From NCBI RefSeq assembly GCF_029433115.1, contig NZ_JARNTV010000002.1:105444-169443 (forward strand): a stretch of DNA of 64,000 nucleotides. Direction: 5' to 3'. Positions 8,034 through 18,066 of the stretch are shown here, one piece after another. Source of the DNA: Sphingomonas sp. AOB5. GTDB taxonomy: Bacteria; Pseudomonadota; Alphaproteobacteria; Sphingomonadales; Sphingomonadaceae. Position 1 is the stretch's first letter. Each line of letters begins with the position of its first letter. The notes below the pieces were generated by a model, which ran no database searches, was not told the origin of the DNA, and saw only the letters and a list, made by a program, of their open reading frames with translations. The position numbers and the translations under genes are program-made.

Positions 8034-9110
8034 TCAGTTCTGGGTGAAGACCCGTGCGTCGCCGAAACCGCGCTGAGCAGCCGATGCGCGGGCGCGATCG
8101 GCCTCTGCAGGCGTCGCGAACGGCCCGAGCTGGACGCGGTAGAGACCCCCACCCTGCTTCACGAAGCCGCCCAGGCTCTGCGCCAGATTGTTGGCATTGG
8201 CGCCGTTGGAGAGCGCCGCCACCTGTACGAAATACCGGCCACGTCCGGTGGGTGCGGTACGAACCGGCGCCGTAGAGGGACGGCCATAGGCCGGGGCCGG
8301 CGCGGTCGCGCGAGCGGGCGTATAGGCCGGAAGCTGCTTGCGCAGCGCGTTGAGCAGCACCGGCGGCGTATCGGGCCGCGGCGTGGCGGCCTGACCGCTG
8401 TTGAGCGCATTCTGGTCCGGGCCGGTCGGAGTCGACTTGCGCACGCGGACGGGGATCGAATTGCCCGACGCACCAAGCTGACGCGCGGCGGCTGGCGAGA
8501 GATCGATCAGCGTATCGCCATCGCCGCCCGTACCGGTGACGAGCGCGAGAATGGTCTTTCCGCTGTCGAGCGAGGTGATCTCGACGAAACTGCCTGCGGG
8601 CAGCGTCGGGCTAATCGCCACGACGGCACCGGCGGTGGTGTCACCACCCTGCACACCGCGGACACCGGCATAGCCGACCTTGTCGTAGCGGGCTTCGTTC
8701 CGGCCGGTCGACGATGCGGCCGGGTCGGTCACGCCTGTGGTGGGATCCTGCCAGCCATCGAGCTGCGGCTGAGGCTGCTGGACAACCGGCTGCTGGGTTA
8801 CGGGACGGCGCGTAGGCTGCGGCGCAGGCGTACGCTGGGCGACGCGCTCACCGGGGCGGCCATAGCTGGCGCCCGGAGTGTCATAGCCTGCGTCCGGGCG
8901 TTCATAGCCGCCCTGCTGGGCCTGTGCGGAATAGGGATCGGACGGCGCCGGTTCCGGCTCGCGGTACGTGTCCTGCGGCGCCTGATAGGCACTGCCATAG
9001 CCCTGCGGCGCAGGCTGGGCTGCGGGCAGGGTTTCGGGACCATAGCCAAACCCGCCCCCACAGCCGGAGAGCAGGAAAAGAACAGCAACGATGCTAGCGT
9101 TCGACCTCAT
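8034..9110 (-). CDS. rlpA: Septal ring lytic transglycosylase RlpA-like lipoprotein with SPOR domain
   Basis: Outer-membrane lipoprotein predicted to cleave or bind denuded peptidoglycan at the division septum. The signal sequence ends in the lipobox LSGC (Cys about residue 17); residues about 20-130 are a low-complexity Pro/Gln/Tyr linker; a double-psi beta-barrel RlpA domain follows (about 140-235, with LIDLSPAAARQLG); and a C-terminal SPOR domain (about 290-358) should bind septal glycans. Its start overlaps the end of the upstream mltB-like gene by 17 bp. Catalytic competence cannot be read from the sequence with certainty. Confidence 0.9.
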   Translation of the reverse strand: MRSNASIVAVLFLLSGCGGGFGYGPETLPAAQPAPQGYGSAYQAPQDTYREPEPAPSDPYSAQAQQGGYERPDAGYDTPGASYGRPGERVAQRTPAPQPTRRPVTQQPVVQQPQPQLDGWQDPTTGVTDPAASSTGRNEARYDKVGYAGVRGVQGGDTTAGAVVAISPTLPAGSFVEITSLDSGKTILALVTGTGGDGDTLIDLSPAAARQLGASGNSIPVRVRKSTPTGPDQNALNSGQAATPRPDTPPVLLNALRKQLPAYTPARATAPAPAYGRPSTAPVRTAPTGRGRYFVQVAALSNGANANNLAQSLGGFVKQGGGLYRVQLGPFATPAEADRARASAAQRGFGDARVFTQN

Positions 9111-10134
9111 CGGCGAGCAGGCCTACCGACAAAGCGTAAAAATTTGAGCAATTATAATCGAGGATCACGCGATAATTGCCGGTCAGCAGATAGGCGGTCT
9201 TTCCCGGGCCGTCCGGCTCAAGCAAAGTCGCCTGCATCTTCTCGTTCGGCCACGCACGGTTCTGCGGCACGATGCCCAGCGCCCGCCATTCGGCCATCGA
9301 CTTCCACTGGCTGTGGCGTTCATGCACGCGCGGGCAACGCGGCGACGTGGTGCGCGCCTTGATCGCATTGCGGTTCAGATCCGCCGGCACGGTGACGGCA
9401 AAGCCCCAGGGCTGGCCCGGGCGCCAGCCGGCATCGACGAAATAATTGGCGATCGAGGTCAGCGTATCGGCTTCGCTGGTCCAGATATCGGCCAGCCCGT
9501 CGCCATCGCCGTCACGCGCCAGGCGGATATAGACCGAGGGCAGGAATTGCGGCCCGCCAAAGGCCCCTGCCCAGCTGCCGATCAGCTTCTCGCGCGGTAC
9601 GCCGCGATCGATCATCTTCAGCGTGGCAATGAACTCGCCGGCGAACAGATCGCGGCGGCGCCCTTCATAGGCCAGGCTGGCCAGCGCGCGGGGCAGATCG
9701 AAATTGCCCATGATCCGCCCGTAATTAGTCTCATGGCCCCAGATCGCGACCATGATCGATTCGGGCACGCCGGTCTCACGCTCGATCAGCTCGAGCCGCG
9801 GACGCTGGCGCTGATAGGCTTCGCGACCGCGATTGATGCGCGATGCGTCGACATGGGTGCGGCGATAGGGCTCGAACGCGGGGATCGGCGCGTTGGGCCG
9901 GGTCTCGGGCTGCTGCCGGTCCAGCTCGACCACGCGCGGATTGAAGGTCAGCGTGGGCATGACGAGGTTGATCGTGCGGCGGGTAACCCCCGCTGACTCC
10001 GCCTGACGGGCAAGCTGCGGCAGATAGGCCTGGAAGCCAGCCTCGCTGAGCGGCGCCGACTGCTGTGCCTGACCCGAAGCCGCGCCCAGCGCCGCCGCCA
10101 TCATCGCCAGAAAAATCGCGCCAATCTTACGCAT
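9094..10134 (-). CDS. Lytic murein transglycosylase, MltB family
   Basis: Periplasmic muramidase that cleaves the MurNAc-GlcNAc bond with 1,6-anhydro product. The MltB/SLT core has the catalytic-Glu region VAIWGHETNYGR and the AGAFGGPQFLPS segment typical of the family, plus YFVDAGWRPGQPWG. The ATG at 10134 (MRKIGAIFLA) starts a normal signal peptide; the frame is open further to 10215, but the added residues are Arg-rich and poorly fit an N-terminus. It heads the minus-strand envelope run mltB-rlpA-dacA. The gene lies 135 bp from tRNA-Ser on the other strand. Confidence 0.9.
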   Translation of the reverse strand: MRKIGAIFLAMMAAALGAASGQAQQSAPLSEAGFQAYLPQLARQAESAGVTRRTINLVMPTLTFNPRVVELDRQQPETRPNAPIPAFEPYRRTHVDASRINRGREAYQRQRPRLELIERETGVPESIMVAIWGHETNYGRIMGNFDLPRALASLAYEGRRRDLFAGEFIATLKMIDRGVPREKLIGSWAGAFGGPQFLPSVYIRLARDGDGDGLADIWTSEADTLTSIANYFVDAGWRPGQPWGFAVTVPADLNRNAIKARTTSPRCPRVHERHSQWKSMAEWRALGIVPQNRAWPNEKMQATLLEPDGPGKTAYLLTGNYRVILDYNCSNFYALSVGLLADEVER

Positions 10135-10268
10135 CTTGAACACCCATCGCCCGCATCGCTGCATGATGACACAGCGATTCCCGCGGTTGAACCCCCTGCG
10201 CGCGCCATTCACCAACTATTCTGACCGCTTGCACTCAGACCAGCAGCCGGGCTAGCGCGGCGCAGCGC

Positions 10269-10358
10269 GGAGAGATGGCCGAGTGGTTTAAGGCAGCGGT
10301 CTTGAAAACCGCCGTGGGTGCAAGCTCACCGTGGGTTCGAATCCCACTCTCTCCGCCA
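10269..10358 (+). tRNA. tRNA-Ser (anticodon TGA)
   Basis: A 90-nt class II tRNA with acceptor stem GGAGAGA/TCTCTCC, anticodon loop CTTGAAA (TGA), a long variable arm (GTGGGTGCAAGCTCACC) and T-loop GGTTCGAATCC, ending in an encoded CCA at 10356-10358. It reads UCA and related serine codons. A long open frame on the same strand runs across it by chance and is not coding here. Confidence 0.97.
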
Positions 10359-10439
10359 GTTTTGTTTCAGGACCTCGCACAAGCTCGGGCGGCCGTTCGG
10401 CCTTGCGAACCCTGCGGGTTCGATGTTGCGCTACTTCCG

Positions 10440-10880
10440 CTAGAGTGCGGATGTCAGCGCCCAGGCGAACAGGATCGCGGAGAGCGTGCCGAGGGCGCTC
10501 CGGACAGCATGAAGCCTGCCCCATTGCACAAGCAACTGGCGGCTCTCCGCATTCGCCTGTTCCGGACGGGTGGCCTGAAGCTGCTTGTTCACCGGAAAGA
10601 TCACCACCAGCGTGAATGGCCAGTTCGCCAGCAGTGCCACGCTGCCCGCGATCCACCGCCAGTCGCCCGAAAGATACCATGCCGCCAGCCCGGCAACCCC
10701 GCCCAGGATGGCGAGGCCCGACTGGATCGGAAGCGCGCGATCGTAGCTGGGCTGCCATTGCGCAAGCAGCGACCCGTCATCGAGCACCAGCCGTGCCGGA
10801 TGCTCGACAAGGGTGATGTACAGGGCCGCGCCCGCGAACAGCGTGGCAGCAACCAGTGCGACAATCGAAAGAATAGCCAT
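10440..10880 (-). CDS. DUF1772-family integral membrane protein
   Basis: A 146-residue protein with four hydrophobic segments (about 3-22, 53-72, 77-96, 125-144) and the family pattern HPAR early and NWPFTLVVIFPVNKQL after the third helix, matching DUF1772 (the fold related to anthrone oxygenases). The ATG at 10880 has AGGAC about 5 bp upstream. It stands alone between the tRNA and the divergent acyltransferase gene. The biochemical role of bacterial members is not established, so I give only the family. Confidence 0.82.
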   Translation of the reverse strand: MAILSIVALVAATLFAGAALYITLVEHPARLVLDDGSLLAQWQPSYDRALPIQSGLAILGGVAGLAAWYLSGDWRWIAGSVALLANWPFTLVVIFPVNKQLQATRPEQANAESRQLLVQWGRLHAVRSALGTLSAILFAWALTSAL

Positions 10881-11135
10881 TGCAGGTCCTCGGTATGCTC
10901 CGAGGGCGGCGCCAACCAACGTAAAGGCGCCGCCCCGAGAGACTCGGTTCGACGCCGCGGCTGGGAAGAACCCGATGGATCGGGCGCAGGAACTACCAAC
11001 CTGCCACTCTATTTCCGGCATATCCGGAATGCGCCATGTCGCGGGGGATATCAAGAAGGGCGAGGGCAACAGCGTTACCCTTATCGTAGGACTCTGCCGC
11101 TAACCCCCAGCTCCTGGAGGAGCTTGCGGGCGCTG
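10881..11135. other. Divergent intergenic region with two dyads
   Basis: Between the DUF1772 gene and the acyltransferase gene. It holds a 10-bp inverted repeat GGGCGGCGCC (10904-10913) / GGCGCCGCCC (10926-10935) in the DUF1772 leader, and a short dyad TTCCGG-N5-CCGGAA (11013-11029). A GGAGGAG at 11116-11122 lies 13 bases before the acyltransferase ATG. No gene is supported here. Confidence 0.5.
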
Positions 11136-12329
11136 ATGATGCAAGGGGAGACCATTCGTCCGGCAGCGGAAAGCTGTGTGGGGATCGAGGTCCGGCGCGG
11201 GTTTCCGATGCTGCTGGACCGGCTGGCCGATCGTGCCGTCGGCGCGCGCGGCTTCCTGCGCGCGGCATGGTATCGCGGTGACAGCGGACCGCAGGACGGC
11301 ACCACCATCGTCGCCCGCCGCCTCGACGACAGCGTCATCGCTGCCATCCCCACCGTCCCGATCGGCCCCACCCTGCTGGGCGCGCGGACGGTTCCCGGCA
11401 GCTATTGGCCGTTCCGCTCGATCCTGATCGACAGCAGCGCGACGCAGGCGGAACTCACCGAAGCATTCAAGCACCCGATGCTGCGCGCCACGCTTACGCC
11501 GATGTGGCGGGTCGGCCCGGTCTACAAGGACGATCCCGCGACCGTGATGCTGAAGCGCGCGGCGGCGCGGGCTGGCTGGACGGTGTTGAAGCGAAGGGTC
11601 GGCCAGACCTTCATCTTCGATCTCGCCGCGAACGAGGATGGCGGTTGGCCGCGCAAATCGACGCGCCGGCGGCTGGCAGGCTATGAAAGACAATTGGGGC
11701 TGATCGGCGCGGTTTCCTATCGCCATGTCACCGGCAGCGACTGGGACGAAGCGGCATTCGCTGCCCTTTCGGCGATCGAGGCGAACAGCTGGGTCGGCCA
11801 GACCACCGACGGCAGCGGCGCGAAATTCCTGAGTGAGGAACAGCGCGAGCGCTGGCGCCGCATGGTGTGCGATCCGCACCTCGCAAAGGCGCTGTCGGCG
11901 ACGATCATGTTCGTCGGAGAGCAACCCGCGGCATTCTCGTTCGACCTGCAGGAGGGCTCGACCCAGTTCGCGATCGCCAGCAGCTATGACGAGCGCTTCG
12001 CCGCCGGACGCCCGGGGCGGATCGTGACCTGGCGGCAGCTGCAATGGGCCCGTGAGCGCGGCGTGACTCGCGTCGATCTGGGCGCGGGCGACAGCGGCTA
12101 CAAGCAGGACATGGGCGCCCTGCCCGGCTCGGAAATACTCGACCTGCTGATCGTCCGCAGCCGCTCCGCCGCCAAGGTACTGAAGCTGAAATGGGGCGAG
12201 GAGTCCGCGATCGGGCGCGACGCATTCCTGCCCGCCGCCGATGTCGGCCATGCCGCATTGCTGACGCGGATCGAACCCTGGCTGGCGGCAGGAGCCGTAG
12301 CTGCGGCGGTGCTGGCGCTGTCCGAATAA
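11136..12329 (+). CDS. GNAT-fold acyltransferase, FemAB/CelD (BioF2-like) family
   Basis: A 397-residue soluble protein of the tandem-GNAT type often annotated as GNAT N-acetyltransferase or cellulose biosynthesis protein CelD. C-terminal family marks include IVTWRQLQWARERGVTRVDLG and the preceding AFSFDLQ strand; a polar RRRLAGYERQLG segment precedes the second GNAT domain. Two adjacent ATGs (11136, 11139) follow a GGAGGAG; the frame stays open much further upstream but across the tRNA, so the long version is rejected. Its stop overlaps the flippase start (TAATG), which implies a joint role in modifying and exporting a surface glycan. Substrate unknown. Confidence 0.82.
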   Translation: MMQGETIRPAAESCVGIEVRRGFPMLLDRLADRAVGARGFLRAAWYRGDSGPQDGTTIVARRLDDSVIAAIPTVPIGPTLLGARTVPGSYWPFRSILIDSSATQAELTEAFKHPMLRATLTPMWRVGPVYKDDPATVMLKRAAARAGWTVLKRRVGQTFIFDLAANEDGGWPRKSTRRRLAGYERQLGLIGAVSYRHVTGSDWDEAAFAALSAIEANSWVGQTTDGSGAKFLSEEQRERWRRMVCDPHLAKALSATIMFVGEQPAAFSFDLQEGSTQFAIASSYDERFAAGRPGRIVTWRQLQWARERGVTRVDLGAGDSGYKQDMGALPGSEILDLLIVRSRSAAKVLKLKWGEESAIGRDAFLPAADVGHAALLTRIEPWLAAGAVAAAVLALSE

Positions 12330-13816
12330 TGAAGCACGAGAAGATCGAGGCTGCCGCGCCGGGTGACCTCCTGCGGCGCGTGAAGCAGGCGGTGATCTGG
12401 CGTTCCGGCAGCCAGATCGTGGCACAGGCGGTCGCCTGGGGATCGACCTTCATGGTGATCCGCCTGCTCGATCCCGCGGATTATGGCCTGTTCGCCATGA
12501 CCCAGGTCGTGCTGGTGTTCCTCAACCTGATGAACGGCTATGGCATCGCCAGCGCGCTGATCCGCGCCGACAGCGTATCGCGGACCGAGTTGCGCCAGGT
12601 GTTCGGCATGCTGGTGCTGCTGAACTTCGGTCTCGGGCTGGCCCAGTTCATCGCGGCACCGGCAATCGCGGGATATTACCGGCAGGAGGCCGTGACGGAC
12701 CTGTTGCGGGTACAGGCTCTGCTCTACATCGCGACGCCGTTCATGGCCCTGCCCCATGCGATCCTCAGCCGTGAGATGGATTTCAAGCGGCCCGCACAGG
12801 TCCGGCTGGCAGCAGCGCTGGCGGGCGCCGCCACGGCTCTGGCCTGCGCGCTGGCCGGATGGGGCGTCTGGACGCTGGTCGCGGCACCCATGGCGCTGTT
12901 CTATGTCGAGGCGATCGGCATGACCTGGGCCGCGCGATCGCTGATGTGGCCCAGCTTCCGCTTCCGCGGTTCAGGCAGCCTGTTCGGCTATGGCGCGGCG
13001 CTGACCGGTGCGCAGTTCTTCTGGTTCCTGCAGAGCCAGGCCGATGTGATGATCGCGGGCCGCTCCCTCGATCCGCATGCGTTAGGCATCTACACCACCG
13101 CATTGTTCCTGACGCAGATCCTGGCGTCCAAGTTCGTGCCGCCGCTGAACGAAGTCGCCTTCGCCGCCTATTCGCGGATTCAGGGGCAACGCGACGTGAT
13201 GCAGGGCGCGTTCCTGAAAACCGTGCGGCTGATCATGCTGGTGGCAATGCCGGCCTATCTCGGGCTGGCTGCGACCGCAGAACCTTTGGTCGCGACCGTA
13301 TTGGGTGAGAAGTGGCTGGAGACCGCCGCGATCGTGCCGATCCTGGCGCTCGCAATGCCCCTCCTGACGCTCCAGATCCTGTTCGCACCGGCCACCAATG
13401 CACTGGGCAAGCCGGGCATCTCGCTGCGCGCGGCGATTGCCGGTGGCCTGGTGATGCCACTGGCATTCCTGACCGGCGTCGGCTGGGGAATCGAGGGGCT
13501 CGCCTGGGGTTGGCTGATCGGCATGGCACTCGTGCTGGTGTTTACTGCCTCCCAATCGCTGCCCGCGATCGGGGTGAGCGCACGGAGCGTCGCAACCGCG
13601 GTAGCGCCGGGCGCCGCTGCTGCGCTGGCCATGGCGGCATTGGTGGTGCTGGCGGGGAACAACCTGCCGCCGATGAGCGCGCCGGCTCGACTGCTGGTCC
13701 TGATCGCGGTCGGTGCTTCGAGCTATGCCGCGCTGCTGGCACTCTTCGCGCGAGACGTGATGATCGACGCCTGGATGCTCATCCGCCGCGAGCCAGCGCT
13801 TCCTCCGTCGGTGTGA
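12329..13816 (+). CDS. Oligosaccharide flippase, Wzx/MOP superfamily
   Basis: Polytopic inner-membrane protein of 495 residues with about 12-14 hydrophobic segments, matching the polysaccharide biosynthesis (Wzx-like) branch of the MOP exporters that move lipid-linked glycans to the periplasm. The N-terminus has the family pattern [12 protein letters not shown], and a second one [25 protein letters not shown] mid-protein. The ATG at 12329 overlaps the upstream acyltransferase stop by one base, so the two are coupled. Its 3' end overlaps the convergent serine hydrolase gene by 38 bp. No glycosyltransferase lies nearby, so the carried glycan is unknown. Confidence 0.88.
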   Translation: MKHEKIEAAAPGDLLRRVKQAVIWRSGSQIVAQAVAWGSTFMVIRLLDPADYGLFAMTQVVLVFLNLMNGYGIASALIRADSVSRTELRQVFGMLVLLNFGLGLAQFIAAPAIAGYYRQEAVTDLLRVQALLYIATPFMALPHAILSREMDFKRPAQVRLAAALAGAATALACALAGWGVWTLVAAPMALFYVEAIGMTWAARSLMWPSFRFRGSGSLFGYGAALTGAQFFWFLQSQADVMIAGRSLDPHALGIYTTALFLTQILASKFVPPLNEVAFAAYSRIQGQRDVMQGAFLKTVRLIMLVAMPAYLGLAATAEPLVATVLGEKWLETAAIVPILALAMPLLTLQILFAPATNALGKPGISLRAAIAGGLVMPLAFLTGVGWGIEGLAWGWLIGMALVLVFTASQSLPAIGVSARSVATAVAPGAAAALAMAALVVLAGNNLPPMSAPARLLVLIAVGASSYAALLALFARDVMIDAWMLIRREPALPPSV

Positions 13817-14966
13817 ACGCGGACCGCCCCGGCAGTTTCGTCGGCACATCGGTTCCGAAATACACCACGCCCACACCGCGCTCGCGATCGATCCACAGGC
13901 CCGATTTCAGGCCATAGGCGTCGCCCGAATGGCCGAAGCGGCGACGGCCATCACCAAAGGGATCGTCGCGGCAGCCTTTCACCGGCGTCGCGAGGAAATG
14001 GACCGCCAGCCCATAGCTGCAGGTGAAGCCGCCGGTCGGCGCCTCGACCGACGAGTCGGCGCCGATCTCACCGTTGGCGCCCTCACCTTCCACGCCGTTA
14101 TACGTCCATAAAGGCGTCTCGAGCAGCTTCATGCTCCGCGGGCCGAGCAAGCGCACGCCATCCAGCATGCCGCCGTTCAGCAGGAAGCGGCCAACCCGCG
14201 CCAGATCGCGCGCCGAGATCCGCAGACCGCCCTGGGGTGAGAAGATCGCGCCGTTCGCGCCTGCCCGCCATACCGAGAGATCGCATCCGCCATCCTTTGC
14301 GGGCGTCACCGAGCAAATGGGCTTAACGCCCTGATTGTCGTCCTTGGTCGGCTTGCCGTCGCGATACTGGACCACCGCACGCGCCGCGACCGGCGCCGTA
14401 CAGGCATCCCAATTGTAGCAGGCCCTCAGCTTGAGCGGACGGATCACCAGCCGGTCCATCAGCCGGTCGAAACGCTCGCCGGTGGCGCGCTCCATTACCG
14501 CAGCGATGACCGGGAAATTGAAGTTGGTGTAGCGGAAGAAGGTCCCCGGCGCGTGCTTCTCGTCCCATGCCTTGGGGTCGGAAAGCAGCCCGCGCATATC
14601 GGCGTCGAGCGGCAGGACGTAATCGATCCGGTCGGTCAGGCTCGACTGGTGCGACAACAGCAGCCGCAGTGTGATCGGCTTGTCCGGGAACGCCGGATTA
14701 CGCAGCCGCCATCCGAGCTGCTTCGACACATCGGCATCGAGGTTGAGCTGGCCCTGTTCGACAAGCCGCAGCACCGCGATCGCCACGACCAGCTTCGAGA
14801 TCGACGCGATACGCACCGGATCGTCGGCGGTAACGGCCCGGCCGGTGGTCAGGTCCGCCATGCCGCGCGTCAGGATAGAGGTCTCGCCCGATCGGTCGAA
14901 CGTGATGCGGACCGTGGCGGCGGGTTGCGGCGTGGCAGCGAGCAGCAGGGCGGACAGCAGCGGCAT
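13779..14966 (-). CDS. Secreted serine hydrolase, class C beta-lactamase family
   Basis: A 395-residue exported protein of the beta-lactamase/transpeptidase-like superfamily. A short signal peptide (residues 1-17) precedes the SISK nucleophile motif at 55-58; the second motif is YTNFNF (Tyr as general base) and a C-terminal HSGDAYG segment fills the KTG position. Such proteins act as D-Ala peptidases, esterases or beta-lactamases, and the sequence does not decide which. It is convergent with the flippase gene and downstream of the TonB receptor gene, separated by a strong hairpin. Confidence 0.85.
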   Translation of the reverse strand: MPLLSALLLAATPQPAATVRITFDRSGETSILTRGMADLTTGRAVTADDPVRIASISKLVVAIAVLRLVEQGQLNLDADVSKQLGWRLRNPAFPDKPITLRLLLSHQSSLTDRIDYVLPLDADMRGLLSDPKAWDEKHAPGTFFRYTNFNFPVIAAVMERATGERFDRLMDRLVIRPLKLRACYNWDACTAPVAARAVVQYRDGKPTKDDNQGVKPICSVTPAKDGGCDLSVWRAGANGAIFSPQGGLRISARDLARVGRFLLNGGMLDGVRLLGPRSMKLLETPLWTYNGVEGEGANGEIGADSSVEAPTGGFTCSYGLAVHFLATPVKGCRDDPFGDGRRRFGHSGDAYGLKSGLWIDRERGVGVVYFGTDVPTKLPGRSAFTPTEEALARGG

Positions 14967-14987
14967 GGACTTACCTCAAAACGAGAA

Positions 14988-15013
14988 CGGGCGGGTGGAG
15001 AACCACCCGCCCG
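14988..15013 (-). terminator. Rho-independent terminator of the TonB receptor gene
   Basis: Perfect 11-bp stem CGGGCGGGTGG (14988-14998) / CCACCCGCCCG (15003-15013) with a 4-base loop, followed on the minus strand by TTCTCGTTTT. It is placed between the receptor stop at 15064 and the serine hydrolase start at 14966, so it should separate the two transcripts. Confidence 0.8.
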
Positions 15014-15063
15014 CTTTCGATGTTGCGGAGTGCGCCGGCCATCGGACGGCGCATCCCGGCGTC

Positions 15064-18000
15064 TTAGAAGTTCGCTTCGAGCGCGAAGGTGAACGCACGG
15101 CCGCGAGGATCCGCAACGCGCGGTTCCCAGCTGCTGCCCGCACCCGTGTTACCATCATAGGTGATGGCGAAGGGCGGATCGGTGTCGAAGATGTTCTTCA
15201 CGCCGAGCGTCACCTTGAACGGCTTGAAGCCGCTATAGCTGATCGATGCGTTGTAGATCGCGTAATCCGAAACCATCGGATTGTAATCCGGACGGGTCAC
15301 CAGGCCAGCCGCGATGCCGGGCAGCGCGAAGTTCTTGTAACCCTTACGGAAGATCTGGCTGAAGTTCACGCTCAGCGAACCGGTGGTGTAGTTGATGAAC
15401 GCGTTGTGCTTCCAGCGCACACCGAGATCGCCGGCGAAGGAGAACACGCCGACCAGGCTCGGACCATAGGCCGAGGTCGGGGTCAGCTTCTCACGCTTCT
15501 TGAGCAGCAGCGTGCCGTCCGCACCGAACGAGAAGCGGCCGCCCAGACCGTCGATCGCACCACGGCCCGACAATTCGAGGCCCTGGGTGCGGCGCGAACC
15601 GGCGTTGATCCAGCGCTGGTCGATCACCACCACGTCGTTGGTGCCGGGTGCGCGGATGAAGCGATCCGGGAACAGCGCGGCGTTCTCGATCAGCTGACGC
15701 AGCGTCAGCAGCTGGATCGAGTTGTCGACCGCGATCGACCACCAGTCCACCGAGAAGCTGAAGCCGGTAGCCGGCTGAACCACCATACCGACGCTGAACT
15801 GCTTCGCAGTCTCCGGCCCAATGGTCGGATTGCCGCCGGTGTAGATATTCGGACGGATCTGCGCGCACGGCTGGCCGCTGCCGAATGCCGAGGTCGGCAC
15901 GCCGCCGGGGCAACGGACCGGATCGGCCAGATCGGAACCCGAATAGGGCGATTCGGTGATGCCGTTGAAGATCTGGTTGAACGACGGAACGCGGAAGCCG
16001 GTGTTGTACGAACCGCGGAACATGACCTGATCGATCGGGCGGAACTTCGCCGTGATCTTCGGGTTCACCGTGCTGCCGAAGCCCGTGTAATCATCGACGC
16101 GCAGCGCGCCGGTGACTTCGAAGCCGGGGAACAGCGGCACCAGCAATTCGGCATAGGCCGCCTTCACGGTGCGGCTCTTCGGGGTCAGCGCGTTGACGTT
16201 GTCGAACGCCGCCAGGAAGATCACCGGAGCGGTTGCCGCAGCGGCATCCGAACCGTTGAACTCATAGGTTTCCTTGCGGATATCGATGCCGGCCGCGAGC
16301 TGAACCTCGCCGCCCCAGACGCCGAACAGCGGACCCGAAGCCGAGAAGTCGAACTGACGCACTTCATAGCGGCCGCCGTACAACACAGCACCCTCGGCCG
16401 AGACCGCCTCAAGCGCGGCAAGGCCGGCTGCAGTCTGGGTCAGGCTGAAGGGATTGATCAGACCGGAGTTCATCACGCCGACGAGACCGCGCTGGGTCGT
16501 TCCGGTGACTGCCGGTGCGTTCGGATCGATCGCACCATTGGCCAGCGTACCGCGATAGTAATAGCCCGAGCCGAGAACCGACGAGGACTCGCTCTTCGCG
16601 TAGGACGCGCCAGTGCGATACTCCCAGCCCTCCCACAGCGGGCCTTCGAGAGCCAGAGCGCCGCGCAGGGTCTTGGTGTTGGTGCGATATTCGCGCGGGC
16701 CGCAGGCCTCGCAACGCCAGCGATACGAGATCGGCAGGTTCAGCGCTGCGCGAGTATTGAATGCCGCAAGCTCGGTCGGGTTGGTGATGATGCTGCGGAT
16801 CGAGTTGACCACCGAGTCATAGGTCGCGGCAGTCGTCGCATTGCGCGGATAGGCGATCGGCAGGTTGGTGGTGTTCGCCGAAAGCTGTGCGTTCGAGAAG
16901 CTCTTGGCCGAATCCGCGTCGGACCCAGTCACTTCGAACGACAGTTCGTGGCCACCGCCAAGCGCGAAGACGCCACGACCATAATAGGTCAGGGTCTCGA
17001 TCGGCTGCTGGATCACAGCGGCGCGGCCCGTATCCCAGGCGCAGGCGTAGAATGCGCTCGGCGTATTCCACAGCGCCTGGTCATAGGCCATGCCGCCGTC
17101 GAAGGACTCGCAGCCCGCGCCGCCCGGAACGTCGAGCGGGTTGATGCCGCCGCCTGCCACGTTCGCGCCGTTCGCGGTGATGGTCAGGCCCGAAAGCAGC
17201 GTACCGGCAGCGGTGATGCTGCCCGGCTGCGTGTTCGCACCGATGTTGAACGCGGTCGCGATCGGGGTACCGCGGGTATCGATCGAAAGGCCGCGGTTCG
17301 GCTGGTTGCCGTTCACGAAGTCACGATCCGAACCGCGAAGCATCCTGTTCCAGCTATAGGAAGCGCCGAACGTGATGTTGAAGCCGTCCTTGTCCATGTC
17401 GCCGTAACCGGCGAGGCCCGACACACGGTAGATGTTGCCGCCGCCTGCTTCGGTCACGTCGGCGAAGCCGGTCGCGGTGAAGCCCTGGAAGTCCTTCTTG
17501 GTGATGAAGTTGATCACGCCGCCGACCGCGTCGGTGCCGTAGATCGCCGAAGCGCCGTCCTTCAGCACTTCGACACGCTCGATCGCCGCGAACGGGATCT
17601 GGTTCACGTCGACCGCCGAACCCGACAGGCCGTGAGCCGCAACGCGGCGGCCGTTGAGAAGGACCAGCGTGGCCGAGCTGCCCTGGCCGCGCAGGTTGGC
17701 GGCGGACAGGCCGTTGGTGCCGCGCTGCGCGCCGGTGGTGACATCGGCGTTCGAAGCAAGGTTGTCCGCGCCCGAGCCGTTGGTGCTCAGGTACATGATC
17801 AGCTGCTCGGGGCTGCTGATGCCGTTGCGCTGGATTTCCTCGGTGGAAATAATCTGCAGCGGCAGCGCGCTGTTGTTCGGATTCTGGCGGATGCGCGAAC
17901 CGGTGACGAGAATCTCGCCCTGCGTCGCTTCCGGCTCGGCCTGCTGCGTTTCAGGCAGCGTTGCCGGTGCGGTGGCGTTCTGCGCGAAGGCCGCAGGCGC

Positions 18001-18066
18001 GACGGACAGCGCGAGCAGCGCAGTACCCGACGCCAGAGCCATTCTGAACGAAGTTGATCCAACCAT
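15064..18066 (-). CDS. TonB-dependent outer-membrane receptor
   Basis: A 1000-residue outer-membrane receptor. A signal peptide ends near AAFAQ (residue 29); EGEILVTGSRI is the usual sphingomonad TonB-box/plug start; the plug domain (about 55-170) has the VEVLKDGASAIYGTDAVGGVINF signature; and the rest is a 22-strand-type barrel ending in a terminal Phe (ALEANF). It belongs to the large receptors that take up siderophores, oligosaccharides or peptides; the ligand is not predictable. Pairs of cysteines in extracellular loops (for example GCESFDGG) suggest disulfides. Upstream lies a dyad-rich region shared with the divergent AmpG operon. Confidence 0.95.
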   Translation of the reverse strand: MVGSTSFRMALASGTALLALSVAPAAFAQNATAPATLPETQQAEPEATQGEILVTGSRIRQNPNNSALPLQIISTEEIQRNGISSPEQLIMYLSTNGSGADNLASNADVTTGAQRGTNGLSAANLRGQGSSATLVLLNGRRVAAHGLSGSAVDVNQIPFAAIERVEVLKDGASAIYGTDAVGGVINFITKKDFQGFTATGFADVTEAGGGNIYRVSGLAGYGDMDKDGFNITFGASYSWNRMLRGSDRDFVNGNQPNRGLSIDTRGTPIATAFNIGANTQPGSITAAGTLLSGLTITANGANVAGGGINPLDVPGGAGCESFDGGMAYDQALWNTPSAFYACAWDTGRAAVIQQPIETLTYYGRGVFALGGGHELSFEVTGSDADSAKSFSNAQLSANTTNLPIAYPRNATTAATYDSVVNSIRSIITNPTELAAFNTRAALNLPISYRWRCEACGPREYRTNTKTLRGALALEGPLWEGWEYRTGASYAKSESSSVLGSGYYYRGTLANGAIDPNAPAVTGTTQRGLVGVMNSGLINPFSLTQTAAGLAALEAVSAEGAVLYGGRYEVRQFDFSASGPLFGVWGGEVQLAAGIDIRKETYEFNGSDAAAATAPVIFLAAFDNVNALTPKSRTVKAAYAELLVPLFPGFEVTGALRVDDYTGFGSTVNPKITAKFRPIDQVMFRGSYNTGFRVPSFNQIFNGITESPYSGSDLADPVRCPGGVPTSAFGSGQPCAQIRPNIYTGGNPTIGPETAKQFSVGMVVQPATGFSFSVDWWSIAVDNSIQLLTLRQLIENAALFPDRFIRAPGTNDVVVIDQRWINAGSRRTQGLELSGRGAIDGLGGRFSFGADGTLLLKKREKLTPTSAYGPSLVGVFSFAGDLGVRWKHNAFINYTTGSLSVNFSQIFRKGYKNFALPGIAAGLVTRPDYNPMVSDYAIYNASISYSGFKPFKVTLGVKNIFDTDPPFAITYDGNTGAGSSWEPRVADPRGRAFTFALEANF

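Noticed and set aside
10275..11135. Long in-frame upstream extension of the acyltransferase gene
   Set aside because: It begins inside the tRNA-Ser gene, is antisense to the DUF1772 gene, and has Arg/Pro-rich composition; a ribosome-binding site supports the ATG at 11136.
13779..13816. Possible frameshift or fusion between flippase and serine hydrolase genes
   Set aside because: The genes are on opposite strands and converge with a simple 38-bp overlap; both proteins are full length.
14671..18057. 1128-codon plus-strand open frame opposite the TonB receptor
   Set aside because: It is fully antisense to a clear receptor gene, is Arg/Ala/Asp-rich without motifs, and is explained by GC-rich codon bias in the complementary frame.
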